A DNA stretch of 64,000 bases from Fratercula arctica (GCA_947846985.1 CANTUZ010000026.1:52434730-52498729), one strand, 5' to 3'. Shown: positions 37,143 to 51,352, numbered from the stretch's first letter. Made by a program: numbers and translations. The notes: a model not told the origin generated them from the sequence alone.

Positions 37143-37687
37143 ATAGAATCATAGAATTGCCTAGGTTGGAAAGGACCTTTCAGATCATCTAGTCTAACTC
37201 TGACAAAAACCATCACTAAACCGTATCTCTAAGTACTATGTCTACCCATCTTTTAAATACCTCCAGGGATGGTGCCTCAACCACCTCCCTGGGCAACCTG
37301 TTCCAATGTTTAATAACCCTTTCAGTGTAAAAAAATTTCCTAATATCCAGTCTAAACCTCCCCTGGTGCAACTTGAGGCCATTTCCTCTTGTCCTATCAC
37401 TCGTTACCTGGGAGAAGAGACCGACTCCCATCTCTCTACAACGTGCTTTCGGGCACTTGTAGAGAGTGATAAGGTCTCCCCTCAGTCTCCTTTTCTCCAG
37501 GCTAAACAACCACAGTTCCCTCAGTTGCTCCTCCTAAGACTTATTCTCCAAACCCCTCACCAGCTTCGTTGCCCTTCTCTGGACCTGCTCCAACACCTCA
37601 ATGTCTTTTTTGTGGTGAAGGGCCCAAAATTGGACACAGCACTCGAGTTGGGGCCTCACCAGTGCCCGGTACAGGGTGACGATCATG
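37143..37687 (-). mobile_element. CR1 LINE, 5'-truncated 3' end
   Basis: This is a minus-strand CR1 whose 3' end at 37143-37200 (ATAGAATCATAGAATTGCC, then TTGGAAAGGACCTTTCAGAT) matches the copy at 10151 closely, marking the same subfamily. On the minus strand, ORF2 C-terminal phrases are well preserved. They include [58 protein letters not shown] and VDIVLRDTV. The piece extends into the region just after reverse transcriptase, where the CGGTACAGGGTGACGATCAT text marks the 5' break near 37687. A one-base shift near 37330 gives the [11 protein letters not shown] reading. It is a dead insertion. Confidence 0.94.
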
Positions 37688-38189
37688 ATTAGAAAGATGT
37701 AATCTTATTGTATGCTAGTGCATTAATCAGGTTACCCTGTATGTATATGAATGTATGTACATGTATGTGCTCTTCTGTTAGGAGGTTAAGATGAATATTT
37801 AAATAACCACAAGGGAACACAGAAGGATAACATTTTTTTGTAAGATGAAGGCCTACAGTGAACTTCTAAAGTTCTATGCAGAACTATAATTGTGTGTATT
37901 TCTTCAGCTTTACAGAGCAATGCATGATTGTGTGCGTATATATGATCAAAATGCATGGCATATTTAAGAGAATATTTGTGTGTCACCTGAACTGGAGCTG
38001 GAGAGAAAATACATTACAATCAATGCCAATATTTTCATTGATTTTGCTGTTTTTGCTGAAGTCTCCAGGCCCCATTTGAAGATGGTGTGCAAATAAGAAT
38101 TTAAATATAAGGGAATTGAAAACTGAAATCATAAAAGAGCTAATTTGTGGGAAGGTGAAGTTCTCTGTCAGTTCTTATTTTACATCATC

Positions 38190-38360
38190 TCATTCTCCTA
38201 TTTTGTAATTATGCCGCATCATGTAGTTATGTTATTTGTTCAAATTACCCTTAAATTGCAATCAAATATTATTACTGGCACTTAGTACATTGCATGATGT
38301 ATTTAATTGCCATTGTGTCAAACATAAATGATGTTGAATAATACCATGGAATGAGTAATG
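38190..38360. promoter_or_regulatory. Possible conserved non-coding element
   Basis: Complex AT-rich stretch with TGTAATTATG, CAAATTACC and TTTAATTGCC homeodomain-type cores and no homopolymer runs. The call is from texture only. Confidence 0.2.
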
Positions 38361-41300
38361 TATTGAATATTTGCAGAATATTACTTTTAGAATTTGATTT
38401 GCTTGGTCTTTTATTATTTTCTCTTCAGTTTGGAGAAGCAATTAGTGCAAATTATAAACTAGTAGAATACAAAACCTGTGTCTTAAAAATATAATCCTTT
38501 TGACTCACAGAAAGAACATTTCCTGTAAAATGAAACTTGTTTTTCTTATAATCAAGTAGTTCAAGATTTTCAGACAAGAATTTATGGCTCTTACAACTAT
38601 CAGTTCTGAATATCTGATTTTCATGAGATTTTCACAATATATATAGCCACCACATATAGACATTCTACTTCAGAAAAAATTGGGGAAGATGTCGGCAAAA
38701 TAAATTATAGTTTACTTTTCATTACAGGTCTGTTCTAAGTACAATACCTTCACAAAAGTCTTCTGCTCTAAAAATATGCAAGTAGCTTTCTAAAATAATT
38801 ATTTTTTAATAGTCATTTAGTTATAAACCTCTATTAGTCTGAAAAGTAAGTAAAAGTATCCTCTTTTGTCCCCCAGTTAACATAATCTCTAGGTATGAAG
38901 GCAGGGTAAAATGGTGTGGTTCTACAGAAATCAGCACTTCATGGATTTGTGTCAATTGAGGATTACCGACTGCTTTACCTGCCAGTAACAAATGATTTCC
39001 TAAATCACTTTGGTTTAGCCTGCACCTTTATCCTCTTTTGGTTTTCTTTACTTTTACTCTTTCCCTTAGTTTTTATCCAGAACATTTTTGTTACCATATC
39101 TTTTCAATTTATTTCAAATAGTCAGAATACCAGACTACAGTGTATTTGCTTTTTAAAATGGACTTTTTATTATCCAGCTTCCTGGTAGTAAGCTGTGTAT
39201 TCTGTAAGTGGAGTTTGACTGAATGCAAATTCTCCAGCTGTGTTTATTAGTTGGTAGTAGTTGGTTATGTTGTCAGTTTACCAGAAAGCATAATGTCTGC
39301 TTGTTTTCCATATAAAGATAAAATAACTGTTTGTAAAGTGTACAAATATATTTGCTATGGGTTTTCACTGTAAGTTGGGTTTTCCCTAAAATTTTGGAAA
39401 AATACACACTTACTTTCTTCATAAAATGTGTTTAAGCAAACAAAAAAAAATGATGAATAGAAGATTGTCCATATTTTTTAACAACATAAATCAGGAGAGT
39501 AAAATAAAAGTGAAAATGAAGGTTATAACCATGACTTACTGCTTACTGTCAGATTAGACACATCATCGGGATAAAAAATGGTTCAATTTTCTTCCCAGAC
39601 TTACTTTGCTTTTTTATTTCATAGCTAATGTTAAAGTATTCTAGGCATAGTTCAATTTCATATTCCTACAATAAAAACCTTGTGAATACTGTCTACTTGT
39701 TTGACTTCTTGATCTTATTTTTGTGTTATTTTTCTAATATTTTGCTTTCTAGTCCTTTCCGTTGCTCTTCTGTCTTTTTTACGTTCCCAGGTAGTCCCGG
39801 TCCAAACTAGCCACAGCCACTCTCATTACTGGCTTGCAAAGTGATTCCTCAGACTCAGTCTTAAGGAAAACATCAGCAGCATACCTGACATTACAGCATT
39901 TTCTTCCTTAAATTTGAATTCCTCTATTGTAACCATCAAGATAAACAGGCATTACCATTTCAGTATAAATCCTGAACAGATGCAGTGGCATAATGCAGCC
40001 CTGCTGAACTCCTTCCCAGATGTTAAACCTCTCTGCTGTTCCTTTTGTTGTTGCAACTGCTGCTTCCTGTTCACATTAAAGTTAGGGTAGTGAATGACCA
40101 CATTTTAAAAATGTTAATTAACTACAGATTTGTCTAGAAATTAAGTGGCAAAGTATGTAGGATACTTCATATAATGCACTGTTGTTTCTTTGTTGCATCC
40201 ATTTCCCTATTCTTATTACCAATTAAATCTAGCATCTGACTTTTATTATTTTTATGAGAATTTATCAAGTTTAAGTACTTCATGAAATTAAGGAATGAAG
40301 GATGTAGATTCCAAAGGACCTCCCAATTTGACCTGTTATTTATCTCCGCCTCTTCTTGTTAACCAAATCTCAGTTACCTCCCTAAATATTTTAGTAACAC
40401 TAAATATTTGTGCTGTCAGAAATTGATTTTTTGAAGTGAAAGACTAACAGGGAAAAGGCAAAGGCTGGTCACAGCAGCTGTGCCAGTCTCTGTGTGTACT
40501 GACCTCTTCCCTACTTGAGCAGTCCTACATGTAAAATTCCTTGAAAGCATGATAAAGGGGAGAGATTCCTTCCCAACCCGTATCTCACCACCAGAATACC
40601 TGGAACTTCAGAAACAAGGTACCTTAGTGAGAAATCAGGGAAGATTTCAGTATAAAAATTTTCAGTATCCTCACTACAGGTTTTTTTTTCTTTAAAGCCA
40701 CTGTTGACCAACTGAAATCAGAAAATATGCTTGTCAGAATCAGTATATTTCAGTAGTTTGTCCAGTTACACCGTCTTAGAGGAAAGAGGTGAAATGTGGA
40801 AGTCCATTACCAGAATGTTCTGCTGTGCTTTGGTCACAATCTCGCCTTCTATACACAACCAACATATATTATTTTTTTTTAAAGGTCATTCAAAATACCT
40901 CTAGAAGATATATCCAATCGTATTTTAGAAATGTTGAGTTGAATCAACTAATCTTATATTTTGGGAAAATTTTTTAGCATGTAATGGACCTCCATAGTTA
41001 GATACTGCATTTAATTTTGAAATTATCTAGAGAAGATTTCTCTAGCTTCTTTTCCAGTAATGTAAACATGTTATTTGTGCTGTTATCAGGAAGGTTTTGA
41101 AAAACACTAAAGTACTAGATGTCTTTTTTTCATTAGTATGTACTTTTAAGGTGAATATTGATGAGGTTTCTCTTTAATAACTCACATGGGTCAAAGTTAC
41201 AAAAATGTATTATTACTGTCCTAACACGTGGATCTGTTCTGCGATCTTTTCATTATACTTTCTGAGATTCTCATAAACCTAAGGAGAGAACTCTGAACAG

Positions 41301-43198
41301 GACAAAATATACACATGCATGTTTCACCATTTTAACTTTAACAGGCAAGGCAGTTTCTTCATTATTCAAAATAATTTCTTCTATGTAACCAAAACTGTGT
41401 TGCTCTTTTTTTTTGCCAGATAGTCATAGGAAGAATTATACGGCAGTTACTTGTGCTTCGATATCTTCAGGTTAAACAAACTATGCTGTTGCACAATCTA
41501 TTTTCATTCTTCACAATCCTACAAATGTAAGTTTCAAAGGTTCTTTAGCTTTAACTGTTTTATAAAACTATTAAATAGATTTAGATCAAAAATTAATCTT
41601 TGGTTAGTGCTGTTAGAAAATGCCCAAATCACTGACACCTAATTGTTGGCAGATTTCTAAATATAGTTGGTTGGCTCCAAATTAATTTTGTATATTCATT
41701 GCTATATATAGCTTATAATACAAGCTTTTAAAATCATAATTTCATGTCAAATGTCATGAAGAAGTGCAGATATACTATAATAATAGAATCACTTATAGTT
41801 GAATAATTTATAACTCAGACAAAAGAAAGACAATCTGTTTGACAAGACCTTTGTTCCCAGAAACAATACTTGTTGTCTTTATTACACATTTTGTGTCTTC
41901 TTTTTTTTTTTATTCGTAGTCACTTTTACATTATTTTGCACATTATCAGTATCAAGCTGAAGGTTTACAGTTCCCTAAGCAGAAAGCTTTTAGATATTGA
42001 AAAAAAAATTGAAATACACCAATGTTTTTTGGAATATATTATTGAAGTCATCTTGATTGTTTTATTGCATAAACCCATTATCTGGGAATTAAGTATGACT
42101 GATAATTTTTACAGTTTGTCTGACTGACTTGGCTTTCTATGTGTATACTATCACTGTAGCTTGTGCTTCAACAAAAGGAACTTTCAACATGGTTTCCCCT
42201 TTATAACTCACCACTACGTCATGAAAATAAGAAATATTTGCATAGTTGTGGGTTTTTGTCATTTGGTGCAATCTTTTATTCAAATGATCAGGACTAGTAC
42301 TAGCAAGAAAGTTTTCTACTTTGCAGTTTATTTTTCAGTCTCTCCTTCTGGTGGCGCAGCTGCTAAAAAATGCTTCAGCAAACACGTCTCTGGGAATTAG
42401 TGGTATCTCCTATTGGATAAATACATAGGGAAGTTTTTCCTGCTAGGAGAGGTATTTTCTTTCTCCAGAATACTTTAGCTAAGCCACAGAAATATCATTT
42501 CAATCATACAGGCATGTTTTAAAACATATATTTAAAAATCAGTCACATTGGCTGGAGGTATGTACTTTAAATATACTTCCTGTAGCAGCAGAAAGGAGTG
42601 TAGTAGTAGCACAAATTTTTGGGATATGCTAAACCTTAGAATATATTTGTGACTTTATTTATACTATAACAAATAGGGCCAATTTGTACTCAATGGACTC
42701 GTTACTTCTAAAGACTATCCTGCAGTTTCTAGAGGTGATGTTTGCCTGATTGTCACTGGAGCAGGTCTATCATTTTTGTCAGTGTTGGTTGCAAACAGTA
42801 TTATGATTTCTGTGAGTATCATGGTGAAAAGACAAACTGTTGGCATAAGGAACTACTAATTTTCTGAGAGGAAAAGCATTTTTTTCAGGTTTACCTCAGG
42901 GATCTGGCCACTGCAAGGGACATTTTTCCTTACATCATGAATAAAATTAAGAGAAGAATTGGATATTTTTATATCAGACATGTTGAAACTAAAAATCTTT
43001 TTATACCTGTAGGCTAATAAATTAAAAGAGAGGTAATAGTATTACCTACTACTTGTAATGTATGTTGGAAAAGCTTTGGGTGAAGTGAAACTAGAAGGAA
43101 AACCTCAGTTTCTGGAAGAGACACATGGAGAAAATACACACAAACTTCTATTTTTGTATGGCAGAAGAGTAATTGTCAAATATGCAGCACAGAAGATA

Positions 43199-43241
43199 AC
43201 TTACAACTAGCTCCATTCAGCTTACAACTAGTTCCATTCAA
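43199..43241. repeat. Tandem duplication of a roughly 21-base unit
   Basis: CTTACAACTAGCTCCATTCA is followed at once by CTTACAACTAGTTCCATTCA, with one difference. Confidence 0.9.
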
Positions 43242-43636
43242 CTGACATAATTGGCTTCTTTTTCCTTTTTTTTTTTTTTTAATATACATGTAATTGTTCA
43301 ACAACAGTTATATTTTTGATATCCTCCAGTATTATACTCTCCCTAGGTTGAAATTTTGTGAGTGGGAGAGTCTGTATTTAACTCTATATTTACTATTATT
43401 TTTGTAGATTTTTATCTCATGCCTATAGACCCAAGTGTATTTATATGCTCACACATACATATCTGTGTATTATATTGGAAAACCGTACTTTTCTCTCTGT
43501 GCTGTCCTCATACTTGCTTAGCTTAATAAAATAGGTCACATTTAGATATATGTCAAGAAGTAGTCAATTTTTAAAAGTAAGCTGTAAAGATGCTCTACAG
43601 ATGACAGCACTAATGGGACTGGTATTGCAGTCTTTT

Positions 43637-43681
43637 CTTGTTTTGTTTTGGTTTTTTGTTGTTGTTGTTGTTTGTTTGTTT
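43637..43681. repeat. TTTTG/TTG short tandem repeat
   Basis: TTTTG units run into GTTGTTGTTGTTG and then GTTT units; low complexity. Confidence 0.85.
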
Positions 43682-44149
43682 ACATAGCAGTGTGCTACTT
43701 TCTTCTGGAATCTGCAATATTTCAGCTGCAAACAAGTTTGTGACCAAAATACCATAGACCTTAGGAAGAATACATATGCACTGTTGGGCATTGTTCATCT
43801 TTTCTAGCTAGTATCTTTCTTTACTCGTCATATTAAATAGATCATCAATACATAATCTGGGTCTTTCTGAAGCCCTCAGTGTCTATAGCGACACCAAAAC
43901 AATAGGAAGGCCAAGGACCATCTCTATGTCACTGTTAGACCACTGCACGGTGACTGCATTTCACAGTGCACTGTGGGACTCTTGGGGACTGGAACTCCGC
44001 TGTCAAGGAAACACATGTTTCCAGTTTTGTGCAATGTTCTTGCCAAACTAAATAAGCAAAATATGGAATTCAAATCAAATCTATTAATAGCAAGTAATTA
44101 ATTACTAGCTTGACTGAAATGTAGAAACCATTCCTTAAAAGCTTTGCCA

Positions 44150-44330
44150 CCTAATGGTTCCAAAAGGAAATGTTCGGTTAGCTTTGTGGTCTCGAAGTAA
44201 TAGTGTACTATTAATCTCTAAACAAACTTCTGCATTGAAATTCCGGTTGAATGGTTAATATCGGAGTATCAAATCATTCCCAGTCTGAAGCTTGTGTTGA
44301 GACTACATCTGCAATGCTAATGAAGGCTGT
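44150..44330. promoter_or_regulatory. Possible conserved non-coding element
   Basis: About 180 bases of complex sequence with no slippage tracts and several TATTAAT/TTAATAT cores. No credible open frame. The call is from texture only. Confidence 0.2.
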
Positions 44331-45237
44331 CTTTCTAAGTGATTGGTAGTGAGGGTAGACAACATTTTTTTCCTCTGCAGAACTTTGCAGGAAACATTCC
44401 AGTATGATTCGTGCCAGTGACTTCAAGATAAAAAGCTGATAATTGTGACCAGAAACCAGCTTGATTCACACAGCTGCGTAAATATGAACTAATTAACGCA
44501 CAATGCAGAGCTTGAGACTTATGAGACTTCAAACTATCAATTCCCTTGAGAGATAACACATTGTATATCGACTGTGCACTCTGGGACAGAGACCATGCTG
44601 TCAACAAATCATTGAAGTCTGAGGGTATTATTCCAGAAGCACAGCTTTTCTCCTGAAAATCGCAGGGGAGTTTTTATCCTGGATCAGATTAGTGGCCTGT
44701 CAAGGTCAGTAATCTCTGTAAGAAGCTATATAATTGTGCAGGAGGCTGAGTACCCACTCTGTAAGAGAAAATCGTTAGGGATTGATTGTCAATGTATTGA
44801 CACATAGGAAAATATTTCTACTTGTTACAGAACACCTTATGTCTGGAGGTTGTGTGTTCACATTTGTTAATGTTTTGTTTCTTAATTAGAGCTTATTTTT
44901 AAATTTTAGTGTTGTAATTCAGGATATTGATGCCTTAGATCTGATTCTAGGATAAGGACAACCATAGTTTCACTCATAGCAACTTACTTCACAAATAAGT
45001 ATATGTTTTACAACAGTCTGAATTAATATATTTTTCAAAGTTTTAAACTGGAAAAGATGTCAATGTGTTCTCTAGATATTTTTTGTGACAGAGTGTTTTG
45101 AATGATGGAAGTTAATCCGTATTTAATCAAAAGGAATGCTCTATCCAAGTTTTAAAAAAAAACAAACAAACCCAAACAAGTTGGATAGTAATCAGTTTGC
45201 ATTAGGACAGACAAAATAGTTTTTTAAGGCAATACTT

Positions 45238-45268
45238 GTTTCGTTTTGTTTTGTTTTGTTTTTTTTTT
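45238..45268. repeat. TTTTG tandem repeat
   Basis: Four to five units of GTTTT end in a short T run. Confidence 0.85.
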
Positions 45269-48200
45269 CCTGAATTCCTAGGGTATTATAAAAGTGACTT
45301 GAAAACACTTTATGACTTATGTGAAACTGTATGACCTTTGAAAGTTATTTTGAAATGAATGTGAATATGGAAGTTCAAATCACTTGAGCACCACTCTTTG
45401 TGGCTGTTATACAGAGGACTTTATTAAACGTTTGGCTATCTATGAAAGGATTAAACCCACAAAACTTGACTGAAACATTTTGATTTTCTATAACAGGCTT
45501 TAGATCAGGCCCTACTTCTTTAGAATAAAATTTGTGAATTAAAAAAAAGAAATAAGTAAATAAGCCCATAATATTATAGTATGAGTTTTGTATATTTTTT
45601 TTTTAACTTTTTTAAAAAAAAAAGTGAATGAAAAAACCCAGAACTCACTTCTTCAACAAAAAATCAGCTGTTTATATTTGGACCAGCAATAGTCTTCCAA
45701 AACCAGGTAATGTAACAAATAAAGCTTGAACTCCTGCGAAATAATACATATTTCATATCACACCAGTAACTGCTACTTTCTATTAGGGAGTTTGCCACAG
45801 GACCAGTGACTTTCATGTCCACTATTGAGTTTCTAATGCCATGAGAAAGGTACTAATGTGATAAAAGTCATATAGTATTAGTGACTTTCTATCATGTTGG
45901 TGAAGTGAATTTTTATTGTATTAACAAAAACAGAATTCCAATTGCCATAGCAACTACCCAAAATGACAAAAAAGCTCTTATAAAAATCATTTGAGAACGC
46001 TACATGGATAGTCAATTCAGTATGACTCCACTCTCTGTAACTCTAACTACACAGTTTTTCGAGGGGTTATTTTTATTTTTTTTTCTGAAGCACTCATTCA
46101 TATCTTGTGTTGCAGAAGTCAGTGGCCTCTGGAATAATATCTGTACATGAATTATTATTGCTTTTTTTAGTCAATAAAATGTGTATCTTGAAGGAGTGGT
46201 AATCATGAGCTAGTATGTTAATGAAGAAGTCACTGCCAGTTTAAAAAATTCCAACAAAATATGAAGTTGTGTGAATGAGTCAGCTGTAAAATATTATTGG
46301 CTGTCTTTCTAAACATTTGCTCTGATTCAGCTCTTGCATGGATGGAAAGCTCTTGTTTGTGGCAAGCAGAATTGCCTGACATGGGGTTTTGTTTAAGTTG
46401 TAAACAGCACATTGGTTATTTATGTGAGAAGCAAGGAAGAAGTTTCCTCTGTTACAAAGTTCAACAGATATTGAAGAAAATACTCAAAGCACAAAATGTA
46501 ATGTGTTCTTTTAGCATAATTAATCAGCATCTATTAATCAGTAATTGATGTGTAACATTGCCAGTCAAGTAGGGATCACATAATCCAAAAAATGCAGCTG
46601 TCCAACAGAGGAAAGCTTTTTGCTCAAGATTTTTCTTCCTCCAGCATGTCATCATAGTGTGCGGTAAAAGTTCCAAATTGTCCACTTGTTCTGGTCTTCT
46701 ATATACTGAGCTTTATTTTGAAATGGAGAATAACTCATGAGGTGGGTACATTCAGTGACGGTTGTCGTATCACACAGCATTCTGTTTTTATTACAAAATC
46801 TTGTTTTAATTTACCTAGATTAAGTTAATTTTGACTGACTGCATGAGTGTACATGGATCTTTGTATGTGCAAACATATGGGTAATACATGCTGTACTAAT
46901 ATACATTCCTCCAAACTTTGGCTTTTTAATATTCTTCCTGTTTTGGCTGAGAATCTATTTCTATCAGCTACCAGCTGGAATCCTTCTGTTATTCAGAAAG
47001 TTCCAAATTCCTGCTCATACTCACTCAAAACAGCTTGGAAGTATAAGGAAAGAACACCTCCTGGGTTGTCAGAAATGAATTTCCAGTTAGAATAATAAGA
47101 ACATTGCAAAATTTGAGAATAAGGAGTAAAGTTTTCTCTGTTTTCTCATACATTCTGATATCACAGTATTATTCTAAAAAAATCTGAAGTTTGCTGTGTT
47201 GAAAAAGAAATACGCTCCAGCTCATCGGACAGCATTTATGAATTGAATTTTATGAATGGAAAGGAAAAACCTGCCATAAAATTCTACATGGCTTTCCTTG
47301 GTCAGCTCCGATGTTGTTTGCTCTTTGCTCCATTGCAAGGGTTAGCAATAGTCCCACTTTCAGAAGCCCTTTGATTGCCAGTTCCTCATTCTTTCTCATG
47401 CTGAAGTTTTCCACCAAGTGATTGTTTTCCAGTTTATTACCACTCTGTCTCTCTCATAAATTTTCATATATGCATGTTCCTCACTCCTCTTGCCAGAACT
47501 CCTTTATGAACTTCTTGCTTTGTATGCTCTTCTTGAGCTTTCTGTCCTTGAAACATTTTGTCAGAGTCTCACAAGTCCTGCTAGCCTAACAGCCTTGTAT
47601 ATGTTGCTTTGCATTCTCCAGCAATACTGTCATGCTACATCTCTTCAGCTTGTTGTACATTGAGTGTTGGATTTCTAAAAGAAGTAGCTATGACAAGTTT
47701 CTTTAAGACATGTTCCTTTACTTCATAAATGATACACAAAATGTTTCCATGAGAAGTTAGAAATTAATCGCTGTAATGCCTCTCTGTTAAATTCTACAAT
47801 ATAATTGCTCAGTGTCTTCAGACAACATGAATAAATCTCATCTTATACATAACAGACATTATTTGGCAAGTCACATTTACTACAATGAAATGCAAGCATG
47901 CCAGTGTTATTATCTGATGTTATAAATATTTATCTTGAATCTGAAATTGCTGATCTCCACAGAAATAACTAGGCAGTAGGTTTTTTTCTCTAAACCAGGA
48001 AGAGTATATAAGTTCTATCATTATTACGCATATCTGCATCTTTCTCAGAAGCCTCTTTTAGAAGTAATGTCTTGTTATCAGAGGTATTAAGTAGTACAGA
48101 GTAGAAACAAAAATTATTGACACTCAGAATACCTTTACAATGCCCACCTCCTAAACTTTCATCCTGTGAATTAATATTTTGAAAACTATTATTAAATAAA

Positions 48201-48477
48201 TGTAAGCCTTTCTTTCCATGCTGCATTTGAGCAAAGATCAGAAGGTAAAAAATGTTTGTGAAGCTGAATATGGAAACTTTTAATTAACACGTAGTGATGC
48301 TGTGACTGACAGCCATATGTCTGTAGCATAGGTAGTAATAGATCCTGCCTCAGTGAGTAAGTGTAAGCCATGGATACTTAAGTACATAGCAACACTACCG
48401 TTATTTTTGTGAAACAAAAGTGAGTTTAAATGGGTTCAGAAATCTTCACATTCTCTGAGCCTAGAAACTTAGTTTAG

Positions 48478-48894
48478 AATTAGTTTGGGTTGGAAGGGAC
48501 CTTTAAAGGTCATCTAGTCCAACCCCCTTGCAATGAGCAGGGACATCTCCAACTAGACCAGGTTGCTCAGAACCCCATCCAATCTCTCATTGAACACTTC
48601 CAGGGATGGCGATAGATGACATCTATCACCTCTCTGGGCAACTTGTTCCATTGTTTCACCACATTCATTGTAAACAATTTCTTCCTTATATCTAGTCTGA
48701 ATCTTCTCTCTTTTAGTTTAAACCCATTACCTCTTGTCCTATCCCAACAGGCCCCGCTAAAATTTTGTCTCCATCCTTCTTGTAAGCCTGCCTCCTTTCT
48801 GTACTGAAAGGCTGCAATGAGGTCTCCTCTGAGCCTTCTCTTCTCCAAGCTGAACAAGCCCAACTCTTTCAGCCTGTCCTCATAGGAGAGCTGG
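48478..48894 (-). mobile_element. CR1 LINE, 5'-truncated 3' end
   Basis: This is a minus-strand CR1 fragment. The 3' part at 48478-48530 carries GGGTTGGAAGGGACCTTTAA and CATCTAGTCCAACCCCCTTG, but the terminal octamer repeat is lost. On the minus strand, ORF2 C-terminal phrases are clear: [61 protein letters not shown] short local duplication, GATAGATGACATCTATCACC (48610-48629), sits where APSLEVF is normally encoded and breaks the frame. The 5' break is near 48894. The 3' untranslated wording differs from the 10.15 and 37.14 kb copies, so it is a different subfamily. It is non-functional. Confidence 0.93.
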
Positions 48895-51073
48895 GTACTA
48901 CTTTTATCTTCAGTGCACTACTTACTTGCTGATACCAAAATGTTGCTTTATTATTTTAATGACAATGTCTACTGCAAGAGGAACATGTAGGAGAGCATTA
49001 TGAGCTTTAGGAGGGAATTAATGCAATCCTTAATGTGTATAAGGCATAGTGCATTTTGTCAGCCTACATCAGTAACAATGGCACCATGAATTTGAAAGCA
49101 AATCCATAATATAAATTCTATAAAGAAACTAATCAAGAGATAAAGACATTCATGCAGCAACTTAACTTCTTGATCTGCAAAATTCTGTTTCTACTTCTAA
49201 CAGAATGGAAAATGCAGGAGAAAGGCGTCTGATGAAACAGGTGGTGAGCATAACACAGTTTTCTGAATTTGTAAGAATAGTTGCACAACAACAAACCATA
49301 ATTTGATCTGTTTGTGAGTTCTTTCATAATGTTTATGTTTTGTATCTTATTTCTTACATTTTTTTGGAAAAAAAACACATAATAAAACTTGCCATTAATG
49401 CATAGTGAAGACAGAACTCAATTGATGTATCATCCTGGAGACAAATGTATAGCAATCTTGTAGGAACAGACCCAGGAACACACAAAACAGCCCATTTGTT
49501 GCATCAGGTAAAGCACTTTGCAAACATGACATTTTCAGGCACAGATAAAGTCATTAGTCTTTTCTCATTGCTAATATCTTCTGGTCATAGCATATAAATA
49601 TACTGATAAAGCCAGAGAGTTCCTGCATTGGTTGTGTAATTTTTCAGTGGTTCCCTCAAGCTGAGCCATTAGTACTGGTACTGCCTGACTTTGCCTACAA
49701 ATCTGAACATTTATTTTTGCCAGAGCTTGAGAGTAGGATAGGTCACATGTGTATGAGATCTGATGTTTTTAAACTGATAACATACAGATACTTTCTGGAA
49801 CAGGTAGCTTGTCACTAACTGCATATCTTTGTTGGGAAAAAAACTCCTAAATTAATAATATATATCAACAACGCCAACTGTTTGCACACATTTCCTGATG
49901 CATTTTTTTCCTTATATAAAGTGAAGGGTCTGACTTGGTCCAGCAGTGGGTTATCAGGTTTAATTTGTTTCCATACATTAGTCTTTTTGGCAACATACCA
50001 GCTATCTGCAGTTGTCATCTGAATTTAAAAAGTAATAAGTCATTTTTTTGGTTATGGGATTGGCTGTATCACTGCAGAGCATGGGCAGTACAAAAGGTCA
50101 TTTGCCCTAGAGGTCTTCATGAGAAAGATGACAAAAGAGAGGCAACACCAACCTGCAGTGCCTCCAGGACAGTGATAGAGACACCTAGCTGAGGAGGGTG
50201 TCCTCTGCTGCCTCCCACCTCCATTGCCTCTCACTAAGGAGGATTGCCACAGGCAACAAGTGAGCTCACCATTCAGAGAAAGGGAAAACAATATATTTAC
50301 AGCCAGTGGCTCCAAAAAATAACATCCTGTTTTACTGTTACAGGATCTTCCCTCTGCCACATACATGCACTTTTTATGGGAGTTGGATTTCTAAAGGCAC
50401 GGAGACATTTCCAAGTTCAACTCCTTACTCTAGTAGATGTATATCAGTTCCCAAACTTTGCAGAAAATCCGTATCTTTCTGGACACTGTAGGGGTAAATA
50501 CTGTGCTCTTTCAAGTTGCAGTTCTGAAAAAAAGAAGGGAAAAAAAGGAAAAAAAAAAAAGAGGAATTTTTGAAAGACAAATCCAGATAAAAAATAGAAT
50601 TATAAGAATAATTATTACACTTTTTATAGCTTCCATGGTCTACTGCAGTTTTAGATGTATAGATGGGTCTGTAATATTTGCAATAACTCCTGGTATGTAT
50701 TTCTTTCATCTTAAAACATTCAATTTTATTATATAAATCAGCACTTGGAGATATAAATGCAAATATATTTACAAGAAATATAGTACTTGAAGGCCACTGA
50801 CAGGTCTACAGTCTGTGTTGACTGTGTGTAGGCTAGCAGTATAAAGCTCCCACAAATCATGTTTAAAGACTATGCAAGCAAAACTGTTGTGTGAGTGCCT
50901 ATAATGACAGAAAGGCATGAAGAACAACTATCATAATCAAATTGGTCTAACAATTGTTGAATCTTTATCCACTTTCTGTTGCCTTCATAAAAGTACCACT
51001 ATCCCAAACAACTTAAAATGCAAAGAGTGACTAAGAGCAGTAGACACCATTACTTTTAAATCATAATTTATGC

Positions 51074-51148
51074 TGTAATTCATTGTTTCATGTAATTCAT
51101 TGTTCATTCATCAATGTTTCATGTAATCCATTGTAATACATTGTTTCC
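51074..51148. repeat. Imperfect tandem repeat (TGTAATTCATTGTTTCA unit)
   Basis: Four to five diverged copies of a roughly 17-base unit built on GTAATTCATTGTTTCA lie in direct tandem. Confidence 0.85.
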
Positions 51149-51352
51149 AGTAAGAGGTAATTTAACATTTAATTTAGGAAGAGTGTTAGATACCATTCTA
51201 GTACTAAGCTCTCAGACCTTTATCCTTCAAAGTTATTTTCAACTTAAGGAGTTTAAACTTAAAAAAACATTTAAATATAGGCAGATGTCTTGCTTTTGTA
51301 GTGAGTTCAGCTGTTTCTGCATTTGCCTCTGTCTCTTCTGTACTGTCATCAG

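Larger units (their letters stand above)
37688..48477. other. Unique AT-rich sequence
   Basis: No gene recognised. Contents: possible conserved patches at 38190-38360 and 44150-44330, a weak exon-like segment at 42726-42811 (+), a tandem duplication at 43199-43241, T15 at 43266-43280, a TTG-rich tract at 43637-43681 and a TTTTG repeat at 45238-45268. Short frames such as 44335-44607 (-) are not credible as genes. Confidence 0.5.

Noticed and set aside
50244..50736. Overlapping frames of 94-109 codons on both strands
   Set aside because: They overlap in several phases around A-rich runs, with no splice support or family motif.
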